Below are positions 1 to 9,093 of a DNA stretch of 64,000 bases, in pieces; position 1 is the stretch's first letter, and each line of letters begins with the position of its first letter. The translations under genes were made by a program, and so were the position numbers. The notes below the pieces were generated by a model that did no database searches, was not told the DNA's origin, and saw only the letters and a program-made list of their open reading frames with translations. Source of the DNA: JANJWP01 sp964482035 (lineage in GTDB: Bacteria > Patescibacteriota > Gracilibacteria > BD1-5 > UBA2023); the NCBI GenBank assembly GCA_964482035.1, contig CAYZVC010000001.1, forward strand, positions 124,001 to 188,000, in the 5' to 3' direction.

Positions 1-974
1 TTTACGCGGTCCCGGATGGTGGGTTCCCTGAAGAAGAAGTCGACTTCGTCCGCTTTCGGCATGCTCGCGTCCATTTCTTTCTGGATGCGGGGAAGTATGG
101 CCTTGAGTTTTGAACGGTCGAGCTTGGATTTCACGGTTTCGTCCATCGGGTCGGTGAGTCAGGATCCCGAGAAACCGCGGGCCATCTTTTCAAGACGGTC
201 CATGTAGACGAGGTCTTTGACGGTGTTGTCACGAACGAACGCGTCGTTCATGACAACCGACATGGCCAACCGGTTTTTCTTCATTTTGAATGCCTTCGGT
301 TCGAACACGACGCCGTTTTCCGGCTCGACTCGCTCACGGTTTTCGATGCCGTCCTTATCTTTGTAGGTTACGTCCACGCCGGGGGTTTCCGCTCCGTTTC
401 CGGTGGAATCGATGACTTCGACGGAAGTTTGCGCCGCCGATTTTTTCATACGGACGGACGTTCCTCGCACTCCTGCCGAGAGGTCGGAGGTGTTGATCGA
501 GAAGAACGAACCTTCCGTAAGCGGCTTGAGGATTCGGGCCCAGATTTCTCAGGATTCCAACGAGAGCTCGGTATCGGAATCGTCGGATTTCGTAATGGAA
601 ATCGAAGAGTCGGCACCTAGGCGGACGACGCTCGCGTCGGCGAACACGATTTCCACTGAGGAATCCTCGCCGGTCGTCACCGTATCCCCGACGCGCACGG
701 AATCCCCGACGGCGAACGCCTTCGTATCGCCGGCATCGGAAACCGCGTTCAGTAAGACTTCCCCGTCCACGCGGTTCACGTAGGCGACCTCCGCTCCCGG
801 GGCTACGCTGACGGTTCATGTGGAAACGGCGCTCTGCGAACCCGATTGCGTCGTCTGGTACGTCACTTGGCTTGCGGAATCCCTTCCTTTCGTCGCGTAC
901 CACCCGCCGGCTCCGAGGAGGAGCAGCAAGACGACGACGCCGGAGATTTTCGCGGCGGATGACGGATTTTCCAT
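1..974 (-). CDS. FecR-domain membrane-anchored protein (3' end outside window)
   Basis: The frame is open from ATG at 974 to the left edge, so the C-terminus is missing. Residues about 9-26 form one hydrophobic segment, probably a signal anchor. A FecR-type domain follows from about residue 65, with the GDSVRVGDTVTT and ADASVVRLG pattern; this fold sits on the outer face of the membrane, often in surface or signalling proteins. Three in-frame UGA codons (818-816, 548-546, 158-156) are read as Gly. No Shine-Dalgarno is visible. A promoter with TATAAT at 1009-1004 serves it and overlaps the start of the divergent cyclase gene. The exact role is not known. Confidence 0.75.
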
Positions 975-1003
975 AGAACGGGTATACTGGGGTAACTTTC
1001 CGC

Positions 1004-1032
1004 ATTATAGGTCCGCTTCATGAAAAAAGCAA
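1004..1032 (-). promoter_or_regulatory. Promoter of the FecR-domain gene
   Basis: On the minus strand TTGCTT (1032-1027) and TATAAT (1009-1004) are 17 nt apart. The predicted start of transcription is near 997, giving a 5' leader of about 23 nt before ATG 974. Confidence 0.5.
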
Positions 1033-3008
1033 CGCACCTTCTCGCCGTATGGGCGACGACCCTCTTCGTCTCGTTTCTCGCCTATTCCGCCCTCTCCGGC
1101 CCGATAGGCGACGACCTCGACTTCTTCTTCCTCTACAAGGTTTTCCGGGGGGCGCCTTCCGATAAGGTAGCCATCGTAAAAATCGACAACGCTTCTTTGG
1201 ACGAGTTGGAAAAAACCGATCTCAGGGTGTTGAATTTTTCAAAATCGGTTTTCGCCCGGCTCATAGAAAAGCTCGAATCCGACGGCGCTACCGCCATAGG
1301 GGTGGACGTCATATTCGCCAACCGTTCGGCCGACGAGGCGATCCTTGCCCAAACGCTCGAAAAATACCGCAACGTCGTCATCGGTGCCAAAATTTGAGTG
1401 AAGGGTTCGGGGGAAAGGGTGTTGCCCCTTGCCGCGTATTCCGGCGCCACTTGGGGCATGGTCGACGTGCTCTTCGACAAGAACGTCGTTTCCAAAATTC
1501 CCCCGTACGCCGAAGTTTCTTCGTGAAAAACCGCCGAATCGCTCGCGCTCGCCACGTATCGGGCGATGATCGGCGACTCCTCCCCGGCCTGAAAAATCCG
1601 CGACGGAAAATACGTAGTGAATCCGCTCCGTTCGATTCCGCTCAATTCCGACGGCGTGACGCTGATCCCGTTTTTCCGCGAACCCAAGACCTACCCCGCG
1701 TATTCGCTCGCGGACGTGCTTTCGTGAAAAGTTCCGGCAGGAACCTTCAAAGGCAAAGCGGTATTGGTGGGCGAATACGGCACTCTCATCCACGACGAGC
1801 ACTTCTCTCCGGCCGATCTCGGAAAGGCCATGCCGGGAGTCGAATTCCATGCGAATTTCCTGGACGCCCTCGTTACCGGACAGTTCCTCCGCTCGCTGAC
1901 CAAAACGGAAGCCGTTCTCGTCGCGGCCATCGCCGCCCTCGCGGGTTCCGCCGTGTTTCTGTTCGCTTCGGTTCCCGTTTCCGTCGCCTACGCTTTCGCT
2001 TTCCTTGCCGGAACGCTCTTGTCCGGCTGGTACGCCATGGCCGCTCACGGCGTGGTCATCAAACAGTTCGCGTTCTCGGTCGCCGGAGTTTTCGCGGCTT
2101 TCCCTGTCGCTTACGCGTACCGGTATTTCGTCGTCGACCGCGACCGCCACTTCATCGAAAAGGCCTTTTCCCGGTATCTCGACCCCGAAGTCGTCGAAGC
2201 TATCGCCGCGAATCCCAAGAAGCTCAATCTCGGCGGCGAAAAACGCCACGTGGCGGTCTTTTTTTCCGACATCGCCGGATTCACCACCATTTCCGAGACC
2301 GTGGGGACGGACAAGCTCTTCGCGCTCATCGGCGAATACCTTTCGCAAATGACGGACATTCTCATTAAGAATAAGGGAACGCTCGACAAGTACGTGGGTG
2401 ATGCGATCATGGGGATATTCTGAGCCCCTCTTACGCTCAAGAATCCCGAAATCGACGCATGCAGGACGGCGCTCGAGCAGCAATCGCGCCTCCGCATGCT
2501 CCGGTCGAAATGGAAGAAGGACGGGTTTCCGGTAGTGGAAGCGCGCATCGGCATCCATTCTGGCGAAGCGATGGTGGGGAATATCGGTTCGAAAACCCGT
2601 TTCAGCTACACAGCCATGGGCGATACCGTGAATCTCGCTTCCAGGCTCGAGGGCGTGAACAAGGAATACGGAACGTACGTCTGCGTATCCGAACCCGTAG
2701 CGCTGGCCGCTTCGTCGGAATTCGTTTTCCGCGAACTCGACGCCATCAAGGTTAAGGGAAAGAACGAAGGCGTGAAGATTTACGAACTCGTCGGTTTCGC
2801 CGACGACACGAACCTCGACCGTAAAAAAATCACCGCCTACGAAGCCGCCCTCCGGTCGTACCGGGAATGAAAGTTCGATTTGGCGGAAAAGACTTTTTCC
2901 GCAATCGAGCAAGATTCTCCGTCGTCGGTCATGGCAAAAAGGTGCGAAGCGCTTTCCAAGGGGCTGATGGTTCTTGAAAACGGGGTATTCACGATGACTT
3001 CGAAGTAA
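1020..3008 (+). CDS. CHASE2-domain class III adenylate/guanylate cyclase
   Basis: A 662-residue receptor cyclase that would make cAMP (or cGMP) in response to an extracytoplasmic signal. An N-terminal membrane segment leads into a CHASE2 sensor, which ends with the GKAVLVGEYG and PGVEFHAN pattern. Hydrophobic segments follow at about 295-375, then the catalytic domain: first metal-binding Asp at about 417 (SDIAGF), second in KYVGDAIMGIF, then GIHSGEAMVGNIG and YTAMGDTVNLASRLE. Six in-frame UGA codons are read as Gly, one directly after MGIF where class III cyclases have a small residue. The stop is TAA. It is divergent from the FecR gene with only 45 nt between them. Confidence 0.88.
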
Positions 3009-3036
3009 TTGACAACGTGTTTACGTTGGTTATAAA
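3009..3036 (+). promoter_or_regulatory. Promoter of the coiled-coil gene; decides its start
   Basis: TTGACA at 3009-3014 and TATAAA at 3031-3036 are separated by 16 nt. Transcription would begin near 3043. The ATG at 3036 lies inside the -10 box, so the next in-frame ATG at 3060 is the likely start codon. Confidence 0.6.
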
Positions 3037-3059
3037 TGCGGATATTTCACTATGCCCGC

Positions 3060-4784
3060 ATGTCACGAACCGATTCGGGAAGTTTGCTCGACGCCTATTT
3101 GCTCGATGACGGATACTCGGATCTCCGAACCGTTTCCGATAGGGAACACCGGCTTCTCGAGATATCCATCAAAGCCGCCCGTTCCAGTCTCGTAGAATGG
3201 TTTTCCTACGAAATTTCGATGCTCGTCCGACTTATTGCCGACGAAACGGGCGTTTCTTCTGCCGCACGCGAACTCGGACTTCCCCGGGAGATGCGTCGCG
3301 AAATCGAGCGCGAAGCCAAAAAAATGGCGAAACAGCGCCACATGATAGGCAACGCGCTGTCGAAATATCTTGCCGAACTTCCGGCGAAGTCGCAGTCGAA
3401 AACGTTCGGAAGAACCCTTTCGGATACGGCGAAGGCGCTGTTGGGGGAGGCCGCGAAACTCATGTCGCTGGATCCCGTCTGCGCCCATTTTTTCAAGGGG
3501 TTCGTTTCGAATCTCGAGACCTTGGCGCCGGTATTCCGGATGATGGACGGGAAAGACGTGAAGGCTTTGGACGAATTCATGTCTTCGAAAGTGGGAAAAG
3601 AACCCGAGTCTCCCGAAGACGTCGCCGCGTCGGTCCACCGCCGCCTCGCGGTTCTTCTGACCGCTTTTTGAAAATCGTCCACCTCCCTTGCCCAAACGAG
3701 GGACGATCTCGCCTCGAAGGTCCACGCTCTTACTGAAGAATCTTCCAAGGCCGAAGCCCTCGGGAAGGAAGTCCAGCGCCTTACGAGACTGCTTCGAGAA
3801 TCCGAATCCCGCGCCGAACGTTCCGCGACCGACGCTTCCCAATCGTCCGCTCGCAATGGCGAACTCCGCAACCAGATAACCGAGCTGAACCGCCAAATCG
3901 CTGAACTCAAGGCGAATCCGCAACCCGTCGCCACTCCGGGCGCGGTCATGGAAAACCCTTCCGTCGACGATTCGAAAAGCGCTGCCGAGGCCGCCTCGAA
4001 AGGGGATGAAACGCTTCTCGCGTACGCCGAATCCCTTGAGGGCGACCTTGCGCTCATCCGTTCCCAAAACGAATCCAACGCCCGTCAGCTTTCCGAACAG
4101 GCTTCGTACGTTCGCATGCTCGAAGAGCGATTGGCCGATGCGCGCCGCGAGAACGACAAGGTCCGCGACTCGGTAGTTTTCATGTCGAGGGTCGAACGCG
4201 ATGTCGAAGGCGCTTCCGCCGACGACCTTTTGCGGTACCTCGCCCTTTCCGACGCCCCTTTCGAAACCAAAGAGGCCGCGGTCGGACAGATCGTATCCTT
4301 TTTCGAAAGGTTCCTCCAATGTACCACGAAGGGCGCTTCTTCGGGAATGAACGTCAACGGAGGGGAATCGGGTACCGCCTGCGGAAAATATTCCAACAAC
4401 CTCGTCAATCCGGTATTCAACTACCTCAAGACTAAGGGGCGCGCCAACCATCCGCAGCGTTTCCTCGACCAGATGTGCTCGGTGGAGTGGGGAAACCTGC
4501 TCGACGAATACTCCGGCGGAGAGGCTACGGCCATGGGCAATAAGAAAGAGCGCGTCGTCACCGGGATACGCCACCTTTTCCGCGACGCGGCGAAGAGGCT
4601 CCCGTTATTTTCCGCCATAGGATACCTCGCCGACATGCTCTCCGAATACGAAATCGGCAACGTCGACCTCGGCAGGCTTTCCGATAACATCCGCACCGCC
4701 GTAGCCGAAGATCCGGTGAAGCGCCAGCTGAAAGAACTCGTTTTACCGCTCATTCCGGTTCGCGCGCCGAACGGAAACGAATAA
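3060..4784 (+). CDS. Large coiled-coil protein of unknown function
   Basis: A 574-residue soluble protein with no family I recognise. The N-terminal third is alpha-helical. After one UGA (3669-3671, Gly) comes a long Ser/Ala/Glu/Arg-rich heptad region (about residues 210-370), followed by a globular C-terminal domain that includes two Cys residues near a Gly-rich stretch. No membrane segment or signal peptide is seen. ATG 3060 is chosen because the promoter's -10 box overlaps the upstream ATG 3036. There is no Shine-Dalgarno. It stands alone between the cyclase and the NTPase; a structural or scaffold role is only a guess from the coiled coil. Confidence 0.7.
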
Positions 4785-4814
4785 AATCCTCCCGTTACCC
4801 ATCAAAAACCACGT

Positions 4815-5363
4815 ATGCTCACTTTCGCAGTAGGAACCACCCGCGCGCCCAAGGTCGACGGTATCAAGGCCGGCCTCGAAATCTGCGCCACCCGTTACGC
4901 CCCGCTCGCCGGAGAAAAAACCTTCGTTTGCGAAAAGACGGAATCCGGCGTTTCGGATATGCCGCTTTCCATCGAAGAAACCATGCAGGGCGCGAAGAAC
5001 CGTGCCAACAGCCTTCTTGAACAGGGGGTCGACGCCGATTACTACGTGGGTATCGAAGGGGGCGTCAGCCGCTTCGGGGACAAGGCCTACCTTTTCGGTA
5101 CCGTGTACGTCCAAAATAGGGAAGGGGAGGGGCATTTCGGCATTTCGCCGATGATCGAAGTCCCGTCCGCCATCGAGCACATGCTCTACGTCGAAGGCAA
5201 GGAGCTCGGGCCGGTCATGGCTGAACTTTCCGGCAAGGTCGACATCCGCAGCGAAAACGGATCGATGGGCGCGTGGAGCGAAGACATGTTTACCCGCAAG
5301 GACGAGTTTGAGGTTGCCATGAAGGCGGCGATGGCTCCGTTCTTCAACAAGTTTTACGAGTAG
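4815..5363 (+). CDS. yjjX: Inosine/xanthosine triphosphatase, YjjX/DUF84 family
   Basis: A 182-residue enzyme expected to hydrolyse non-canonical purine NTPs (ITP, XTP) and keep them out of nucleic acids. The family pattern is present: GTTRAPKVDG near the N-terminus, GVSDMPLSIEE and GAKNRA in the middle, and DYYVGIEGGV (acidic metal ligand) after it. Length is normal for the family. It has no UGA codon and ends in TAG. A strong hairpin terminator follows 8 nt downstream. There is no Shine-Dalgarno, and the 30 nt after the preceding gene show no clear promoter. Confidence 0.85.
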   Translation: MLTFAVGTTRAPKVDGIKAGLEICATRYAPLAGEKTFVCEKTESGVSDMPLSIEETMQGAKNRANSLLEQGVDADYYVGIEGGVSRFGDKAYLFGTVYVQNREGEGHFGISPMIEVPSAIEHMLYVEGKELGPVMAELSGKVDIRSENGSMGAWSEDMFTRKDEFEVAMKAAMAPFFNKFYE

Positions 5364-5371
5364 CGTTCGAT

Positions 5372-5406
5372 AAAAGGCCCCCTCCCGTTTCGGAAGGGGG
5401 CCTTTT
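5372..5406 (+). terminator. Intrinsic terminator after yjjX
   Basis: A GC-rich stem (GGCCCCCTCC paired with AAGGGGGCC) is flanked by AAAA and TTTT, so it can work in both directions and may also serve the convergent fibre gene. Confidence 0.8.
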
Positions 5407-5416
5407 CGTACCCTTA

Positions 5417-5977
5417 TTAGTTTTTCACGCAGTAGACGAGCGCGACGTTTTTCGGGCGGGTTTCCGTCCCCAGGGTGTAGTCGCCTGCGTAATAACTGGA
5501 GGTCGTTCCGGGTGCGGCGTCTCCCGGGCGTCAGAACGCGTTTCGCGTCAACGTTCCGTACATGTACCAAGCGTACTCTCAGAACGTCACTTTGGTATCC
5601 TGGTCTTGGAACGAAGAGAGCGTTCTGGAGGTCGGATCCTGTTTGCCGTCCGTTCTCGTCGTCGCGCCTCCGTCGAAACTGTTCATTCCGCGTACGAACT
5701 GTCACCGCAAATCCGGCCGTCCGCCGGTTCCGTCCGCCGGCGACCAATTCGCCGGGCACGTCGTCGAATTGAAAGCCATTACCGCGTTCGGGGGAACCGT
5801 GTATTGGATCATTTCGTTCCATTTGTTTTTGCTCAGGACTTCCGAAGTCGAGGCGGTAAGCGTCGCGTAGGTCGCGTATCCTATCGAAACCGAGGCGGCC
5901 GCGATAGCCAGTCAGGCGCCCATTCCCAAACCTTTTTTGAGTCAGGAGGCGAAATCGGCTCAGAATATTATTCGCAT
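5417..5977 (-). CDS. Membrane-anchored fibre with phage tail-collar-type C-terminus
   Basis: A 186-residue protein. Residues about 15-40 form a Gly/Ala-rich membrane anchor. A short stalk containing KWNEM follows, then a domain like phage tail-fibre or collar tips: AFNSTTCPANWSPADG, RPDLRGQFVRGMN, a Gly/Thr-rich stretch, and the ending RPKNVALVYCVKN that closes many such proteins. Six UGA codons are read as Gly; the one at 5704-5702 supplies the conserved Gly of PDLRG. Two TAA codons in a row end the frame. ATG 5977 is the likely start, although the frame stays open upstream and ATG 6004 is possible. It probably displays a binding tip on the cell surface. A second anchored fibre lies at 33003-34181. 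Confidence 0.8.
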
Positions 5978-6057
5978 GCGGTCCCGGTGACGGATATTGG
6001 CAATCATCTTACCAATTGTCCATCCTAAGGCAACAAGACGTATTTTAACGTTTGAAG

Positions 6058-6085
6058 TTGACAAATACGTTCCGTATTCTATATT
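6058..6085 (+). promoter_or_regulatory. Promoter of the first small membrane-protein cassette
   Basis: TTGACA (6058-6063), a 16-nt spacer and TATATT (6080-6085). Transcription would begin near 6092, leaving a 31-nt leader that carries the Shine-Dalgarno AAGGAG. Confidence 0.7.
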
Positions 6086-6122
6086 CGAAACGGCACATGT
6101 TTTGAAATGAAAGGAGAAAACC

Positions 6123-6422
6123 ATGCTGCAAAACGTTTTCCTGTCCCGCAGGGCTTCCGACGCCGTCGCTGAATTCTTCGTTTTCGGTTTTGCCATGATT
6201 TTCATGGCCAAGTTCTTCGCGTTGCTGCTCATTCCGCTCGGTCTCATTCTGGTCGCGATTCCGGTTCTGACGTTCGCCTGGCTTCCGACTTCGAAGGAAA
6301 GTAAGAAGTTCATCGCGGCCGCGTTCGTCACGGCGGCGTTCACCGAAGTCTGGGCGTACTTCCTCTTCCAGATCGTCCACAAGGCGCGATTCGGCCATGC
6401 CTTCGTTTTCTTTTCCTCATAA
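6123..6422 (+). CDS. Small membrane protein, unknown function
   Basis: A 99-residue protein with two or three hydrophobic segments (about residues 18-52 and 66-87) and a basic N-terminus. I recognise no family. AAAGGAG lies 6 nt before the ATG, an unusually good Shine-Dalgarno for this window. It is the first gene of a two-gene unit with the 6435 gene (12 nt gap). It has no internal UGA and ends in TAA. Confidence 0.7.
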   Translation: MLQNVFLSRRASDAVAEFFVFGFAMIFMAKFFALLLIPLGLILVAIPVLTFAWLPTSKESKKFIAAAFVTAAFTEVWAYFLFQIVHKARFGHAFVFFSS

Positions 6423-6434
6423 GGAGGGGGCGAC

Positions 6435-6896
6435 ATGGGCATCGGTTGGGTAGAGGTCGTAGCCGGTTCCGCTTACGTCGCGCTGCTCGCCGTTGCCGTA
6501 TTGGTGGCGGGCGTCGCGTACGGAACTGCCAGAAGCAACATCAAAGAGGCCGGCTCGGCTTTCGCTTCCGCCGCCTTCGCGATATTTTGGACGTTCAAGG
6601 GGTATTCGCTCTGTCATGCGGTAATCTCCGGCGACATGTTCGCCATGGCTTACTGGTCTTGGTTCGCGAACCGTACGTTCGATTTCTCTTTGGACGGTTT
6701 CGTCGCCTTCCTCGGAATCGTCGGGTCGTGCTTGGCATTCGCGGTAGGATACGCCCTAATCGTCTCGTTGACGGTTTGGAACGTCCCGACCCTGGGCCGA
6801 AGCAGAAGCGAACTCAAGATCAACGTCGCGCTCTTCATCGCCGTCCTCGGCCTTGATTACGCATGGTGGTCGAAAGTTCCGGGACTCCTGTTTTAA
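6435..6896 (+). CDS. Four-helix small membrane protein, unknown function
   Basis: A 153-residue integral membrane protein with about four hydrophobic segments and few charges outside the loop near residues 120-130. No family is recognised. AAGGAGGGGG sits just before the ATG and overlaps the end of the preceding gene's region, so the two genes are probably translated together. A terminator follows at 6954. It has no UGA and ends in TAA. Confidence 0.7.
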   Translation: MGIGWVEVVAGSAYVALLAVAVLVAGVAYGTARSNIKEAGSAFASAAFAIFWTFKGYSLCHAVISGDMFAMAYWSWFANRTFDFSLDGFVAFLGIVGSCLAFAVGYALIVSLTVWNVPTLGRSRSELKINVALFIAVLGLDYAWWSKVPGLLF

Positions 6897-6953
6897 GTCA
6901 AGAAACATGCCTATCCATGCCGGCGTTTCGCGCTCGGCTCAGAAGGAAATTCG

Positions 6954-6983
6954 AAATCCCCCGGCAACGGGGGATTTTCTTTT
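6954..6983 (+). terminator. Intrinsic terminator, AAATCCCCCG family
   Basis: AAATCCCCCG and CGGGGGATTTT pair around a 4-nt loop, followed by CTTTT. The same core recurs at several other terminators in the window. Confidence 0.85.
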
Positions 6984-6994
6984 CCCAAAGCGTT

Positions 6995-7022
6995 TTGACA
7001 AAACGTTCCCGTATTTTATATT
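6995..7022 (+). promoter_or_regulatory. Promoter of the second small membrane-protein cassette
   Basis: TTGACA (6995-7000), 16-nt spacer, TATATT (7017-7022). It starts 12 nt after the preceding terminator. Confidence 0.7.
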
Positions 7023-7083
7023 TCATTCAATTCGCGCCTAAAAAAGCGTGTCCTCAAACCAAAATTCACGAAAGGGGTTCCAG

Positions 7084-7551
7084 ATGTTCGATTTTTCAGA
7101 CGCGTTGTCGGTATTCGCATACGTCGGCTTGCTCCTCGTTCTTCTCATCGGTTTCGCGACGGTCAGTTACCTGGCTTACGCGGAAGGGAAGAAGAAACGG
7201 AGGCGGAGCCGGTACGGACGTCCAAAAGAGCAAATCGCTGATTCGTACTTCGTCGATGCCGCGTCCGCCCTCGCGGTCGTATCGTTCCCGGCTTGGGCAG
7301 TCCATGGATATTCCGTCATCCAATCGGCGTCTTCAAGCGAAAGCTCATACGTTTCGGCAACGTCCTTATGGGCCTTCGTCGCGTATTGGGCCGTCGCCTG
7401 GATGATCGGATTCGGGTACGTACGGCTTTTGCGGCGGGAAATTCCCGTATCTTCCGTCTGGGTTTTCGCCGCTTGCTTGGCTTCCGTTTTCTGGTTCGTT
7501 TGGGGGTTTCAGCCCCTTAACGACTGGTTCTTGCAGTTTTCCGGCGGATAA
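7084..7551 (+). CDS. Small polytopic membrane protein, unknown function
   Basis: A 155-residue protein. A first hydrophobic segment (about 8-30) is followed by a strongly basic stretch (KKKRRRSR) and then three more hydrophobic segments. Start 7084 is chosen because GAAAGGGG stands 6 nt upstream; an upstream in-frame GTG at 7048 has no such signal. It is the first gene of a unit with the 7616 gene, has no UGA and ends in TAA. No family is recognised. Confidence 0.7.
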   Translation: MFDFSDALSVFAYVGLLLVLLIGFATVSYLAYAEGKKKRRRSRYGRPKEQIADSYFVDAASALAVVSFPAWAVHGYSVIQSASSSESSYVSATSLWAFVAYWAVAWMIGFGYVRLLRREIPVSSVWVFAACLASVFWFVWGFQPLNDWFLQFSGG

Positions 7552-7568
7552 TCCGCTTTTCTAAAAAC

Positions 7569-7596
7569 GCGTCCGACCGAAAATTCGGTTGGACGC
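7569..7596 (+). other. Hairpin between two cassette genes
   Basis: GCGTCC-GACCGA and TCGGT-TGGACGC can pair around AAAT. No T-run follows, so it is not a simple terminator. It ends about 9 nt before the Shine-Dalgarno of the next gene and might stabilise or tune the downstream message. Confidence 0.4.
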
Positions 7597-7615
7597 CGAA
7601 TATGAGGAGGGAACC

Positions 7616-8053
7616 ATGGTTACGTGGTCGGGGGTCGCCAACGTGGCGGCCTGGGTGGTGTTCGCACCGATAGGGTACATGTTCGCGATACTGAATTTGA
7701 CGATGTTCTCGCAGATGCTTTTTTCCCAGGCGGAGGACTGGCCGGAAAACAAATGGGAGTGGTTCGGACAATGCGTTATCGTAGGTTTCGCACTCTTGAT
7801 GATTCCGTTCTTTCTTTCGTTCGGACACGGTTTCCTCCATCGGCTTTTCTCGTTTCGGTTTCCGTTCGCCGAAGGATTCTTCTCTTTCCCGAACGTTGCG
7901 ACCTTCGCGGCGGCACTCGCCCTTTCTGGTACGGTCGCGGCAATTACGAGAAGAAAGTACGAAAAAGAACAAGTGGAATACGCCTTCCTTTGTTGGCCGC
8001 TTCTAATAGCGCTCGTCTTGTGGTTCAACTTCGGCAGTGTCGTTTTCGAATAA
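7616..8053 (+). CDS. Small polytopic membrane protein, unknown function
   Basis: A 145-residue protein with four hydrophobic segments and aromatic-rich loops (WPENKWEWF). ATG 7616 follows the Shine-Dalgarno AGGAGG at 7605-7610; an in-frame TTG at 7589 is less likely. It shares a transcript with the 7084 gene and ends before a terminator at 8058. No UGA codon; TAA stop. No family is recognised. Confidence 0.7.
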   Translation: MVTWSGVANVAAWVVFAPIGYMFAILNLTMFSQMLFSQAEDWPENKWEWFGQCVIVGFALLMIPFFLSFGHGFLHRLFSFRFPFAEGFFSFPNVATFAAALALSGTVAAITRRKYEKEQVEYAFLCWPLLIALVLWFNFGSVVFE

Positions 8054-8057
8054 TTCG

Positions 8058-8085
8058 ATCCCCCGGTAACGGGGGATTTCTTTTT
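8058..8085 (+). terminator. Intrinsic terminator, ATCCCCCG family
   Basis: GATCCCCCG and CGGGGGATT pair around TAA, then TTCTTTTT. Confidence 0.85.
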
Positions 8086-8139
8086 CGCTTGCGTATTGCT
8101 AAAAACCGTTACCATCGTCTTGGAATTCATTATTTACAT

Positions 8140-8412
8140 ATGCAAAACGGAATTAGTCAAACTGCCCAGTGCCGACGGACGTTGAAAGCTGTCGGAATTC
8201 GTTCCGAGTGAGCTTGCGGCGATATCGAGGCCGCCGTCGAATCGGGCGAATCAGGAGCCGTGGCGGAGAAAGTCGGACAGACCGTTAAAGACTGCGTCAA
8301 CTGCCAACGCCGGGTTTCGGCGCTATCCGGCTCCGCTACGGCATTGGGGATGGTCGTGAAGACCCGGAGGATGCTCCAATCGAAACTGGAGTCCTTATCC
8401 AAGGAATCGTAG
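8140..8412 (+). CDS. Small Cys-containing protein, unknown function
   Basis: A 90-residue frame with one UGA (codon 24, read as Gly) and a TAG stop. Four cysteines, two of them in a CVNCQRR pair, could bind a metal, but the pattern fits no family I know. No Shine-Dalgarno or clear promoter precedes the ATG. The call rests on the open frame only. Confidence 0.45.
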
Positions 8413-8503
8413 GGTCAAAACGTTGGATAAAGGATTCTTTTGACAATTCGCCAAAAAGGAAATAATCGCGAGTTAGCGGCTAAGGCCGGCACTTTTTCCA
8501 ATT

Positions 8504-8809
8504 ATGGAATCGTATTTTTGCAAAGCGGATTGCGATGCTTGCCAGTATCCTGGCGAAGAACGCTCCATCTGCATGCAGGCGAGAATCATTTCAGATCTCT
8601 GCCAAGAAGAAAGAATTTCCTTCGAAGAAGGCGTCGAACGCTATTCGAAAGCGTTTCGTGAAAGGTTCTGGGAAGCCGGAATTCAAAATCACGACGAACT
8701 TTCCCAAGCCCTCAGGGGATTGAACCGAAAGGTCTACCGAATCGTCAGGGATCCGTACGACCCTATCCGGGCGACGTTTTTTCCGGCCGGAGTTTTAGAA
8801 TCGCTCTAA
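8504..8809 (+). CDS. Small Cys-rich acidic protein, unknown function
   Basis: A 101-residue soluble protein with an N-terminal cluster of five cysteines (FCKADCDACQYPGEERSIC and one further on), which looks like a small metal site. The rest is helical and charged, with a C-terminal DPYDPIR motif. A weak promoter-like TTGACA lies at 8440-8445. No UGA; TAA stop. No family is recognised. Confidence 0.55.
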   Translation: MESYFCKADCDACQYPGEERSICMQARIISDLCQEERISFEEGVERYSKAFRERFWEAGIQNHDELSQALRGLNRKVYRIVRDPYDPIRATFFPAGVLESL

Positions 8810-8864
8810 GTTCCGCATTTTTCATTCCGGGCGGCATGCTTTGTCCGCTTCGCGTTTTTGATTT

Positions 8865-8891
8865 TTGAATTACGGGAATTTCGCGTATATT
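8865..8891 (+). promoter_or_regulatory. Promoter of the T-box/methyltransferase/ileS unit
   Basis: TTGAAT (8865-8870) and TATATT (8886-8891), spacer 15 nt (16 if the -35 box is read one base earlier). Transcription would begin near 8898, just before the specifier hairpin. Confidence 0.55.
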
Positions 8892-8897
8892 TTCCCC

Positions 8898-9093
8898 GTT
8901 ACGAAAGGCGTCCGAGCGGCCATCAACCGCGAGTCCGAGAAATCGGCGCGCCGAAGGAAGAAACCCGGGAAACCGGGGAGTAGACCCTTCCGAAGTCCCG
9001 GCTTCGTAAAAAACCGAAATCGAGATTCGTCCGAGGTGGTACCTCCCAGTATTCGACTGGGCCGCGGCGTGCATTATTTGGCACGTCTTTTTT
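8898..9093 (+). promoter_or_regulatory. T-box leader, ultrashort Stem I type, specifier AUC (Ile)
   Basis: T-box RNAs bind uncharged tRNA and switch on aminoacyl-tRNA synthetase genes. Here GCGG (8916-8919) and CCGC (8927-8930) form a hairpin whose loop CCATCAA holds ATC, an Ile codon followed by A. CCGA-GAAA-TCGG and CCCGG-GAAA-CCGGG hairpins follow. The antiterminator core TGGTACC (9037-9043) sits as a 7-nt bulge between helix CCGaGG/CCgCGG (9031-9036 with 9062-9067) and helix CCCAG/CTGGG. TGGT would pair with the ACCA end of tRNA-Ile. A CGTGC/GCACG hairpin with TCTTTTTT then runs directly into the ATG of the next gene. The second downstream gene is ileS. The fold was judged by eye only. 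Confidence 0.75.

Noticed and set aside
3036..3059. ATG at 3036 as the start of the coiled-coil gene
   Set aside because: It lies inside the -10 box of the only good promoter, so it would not be in the transcript.
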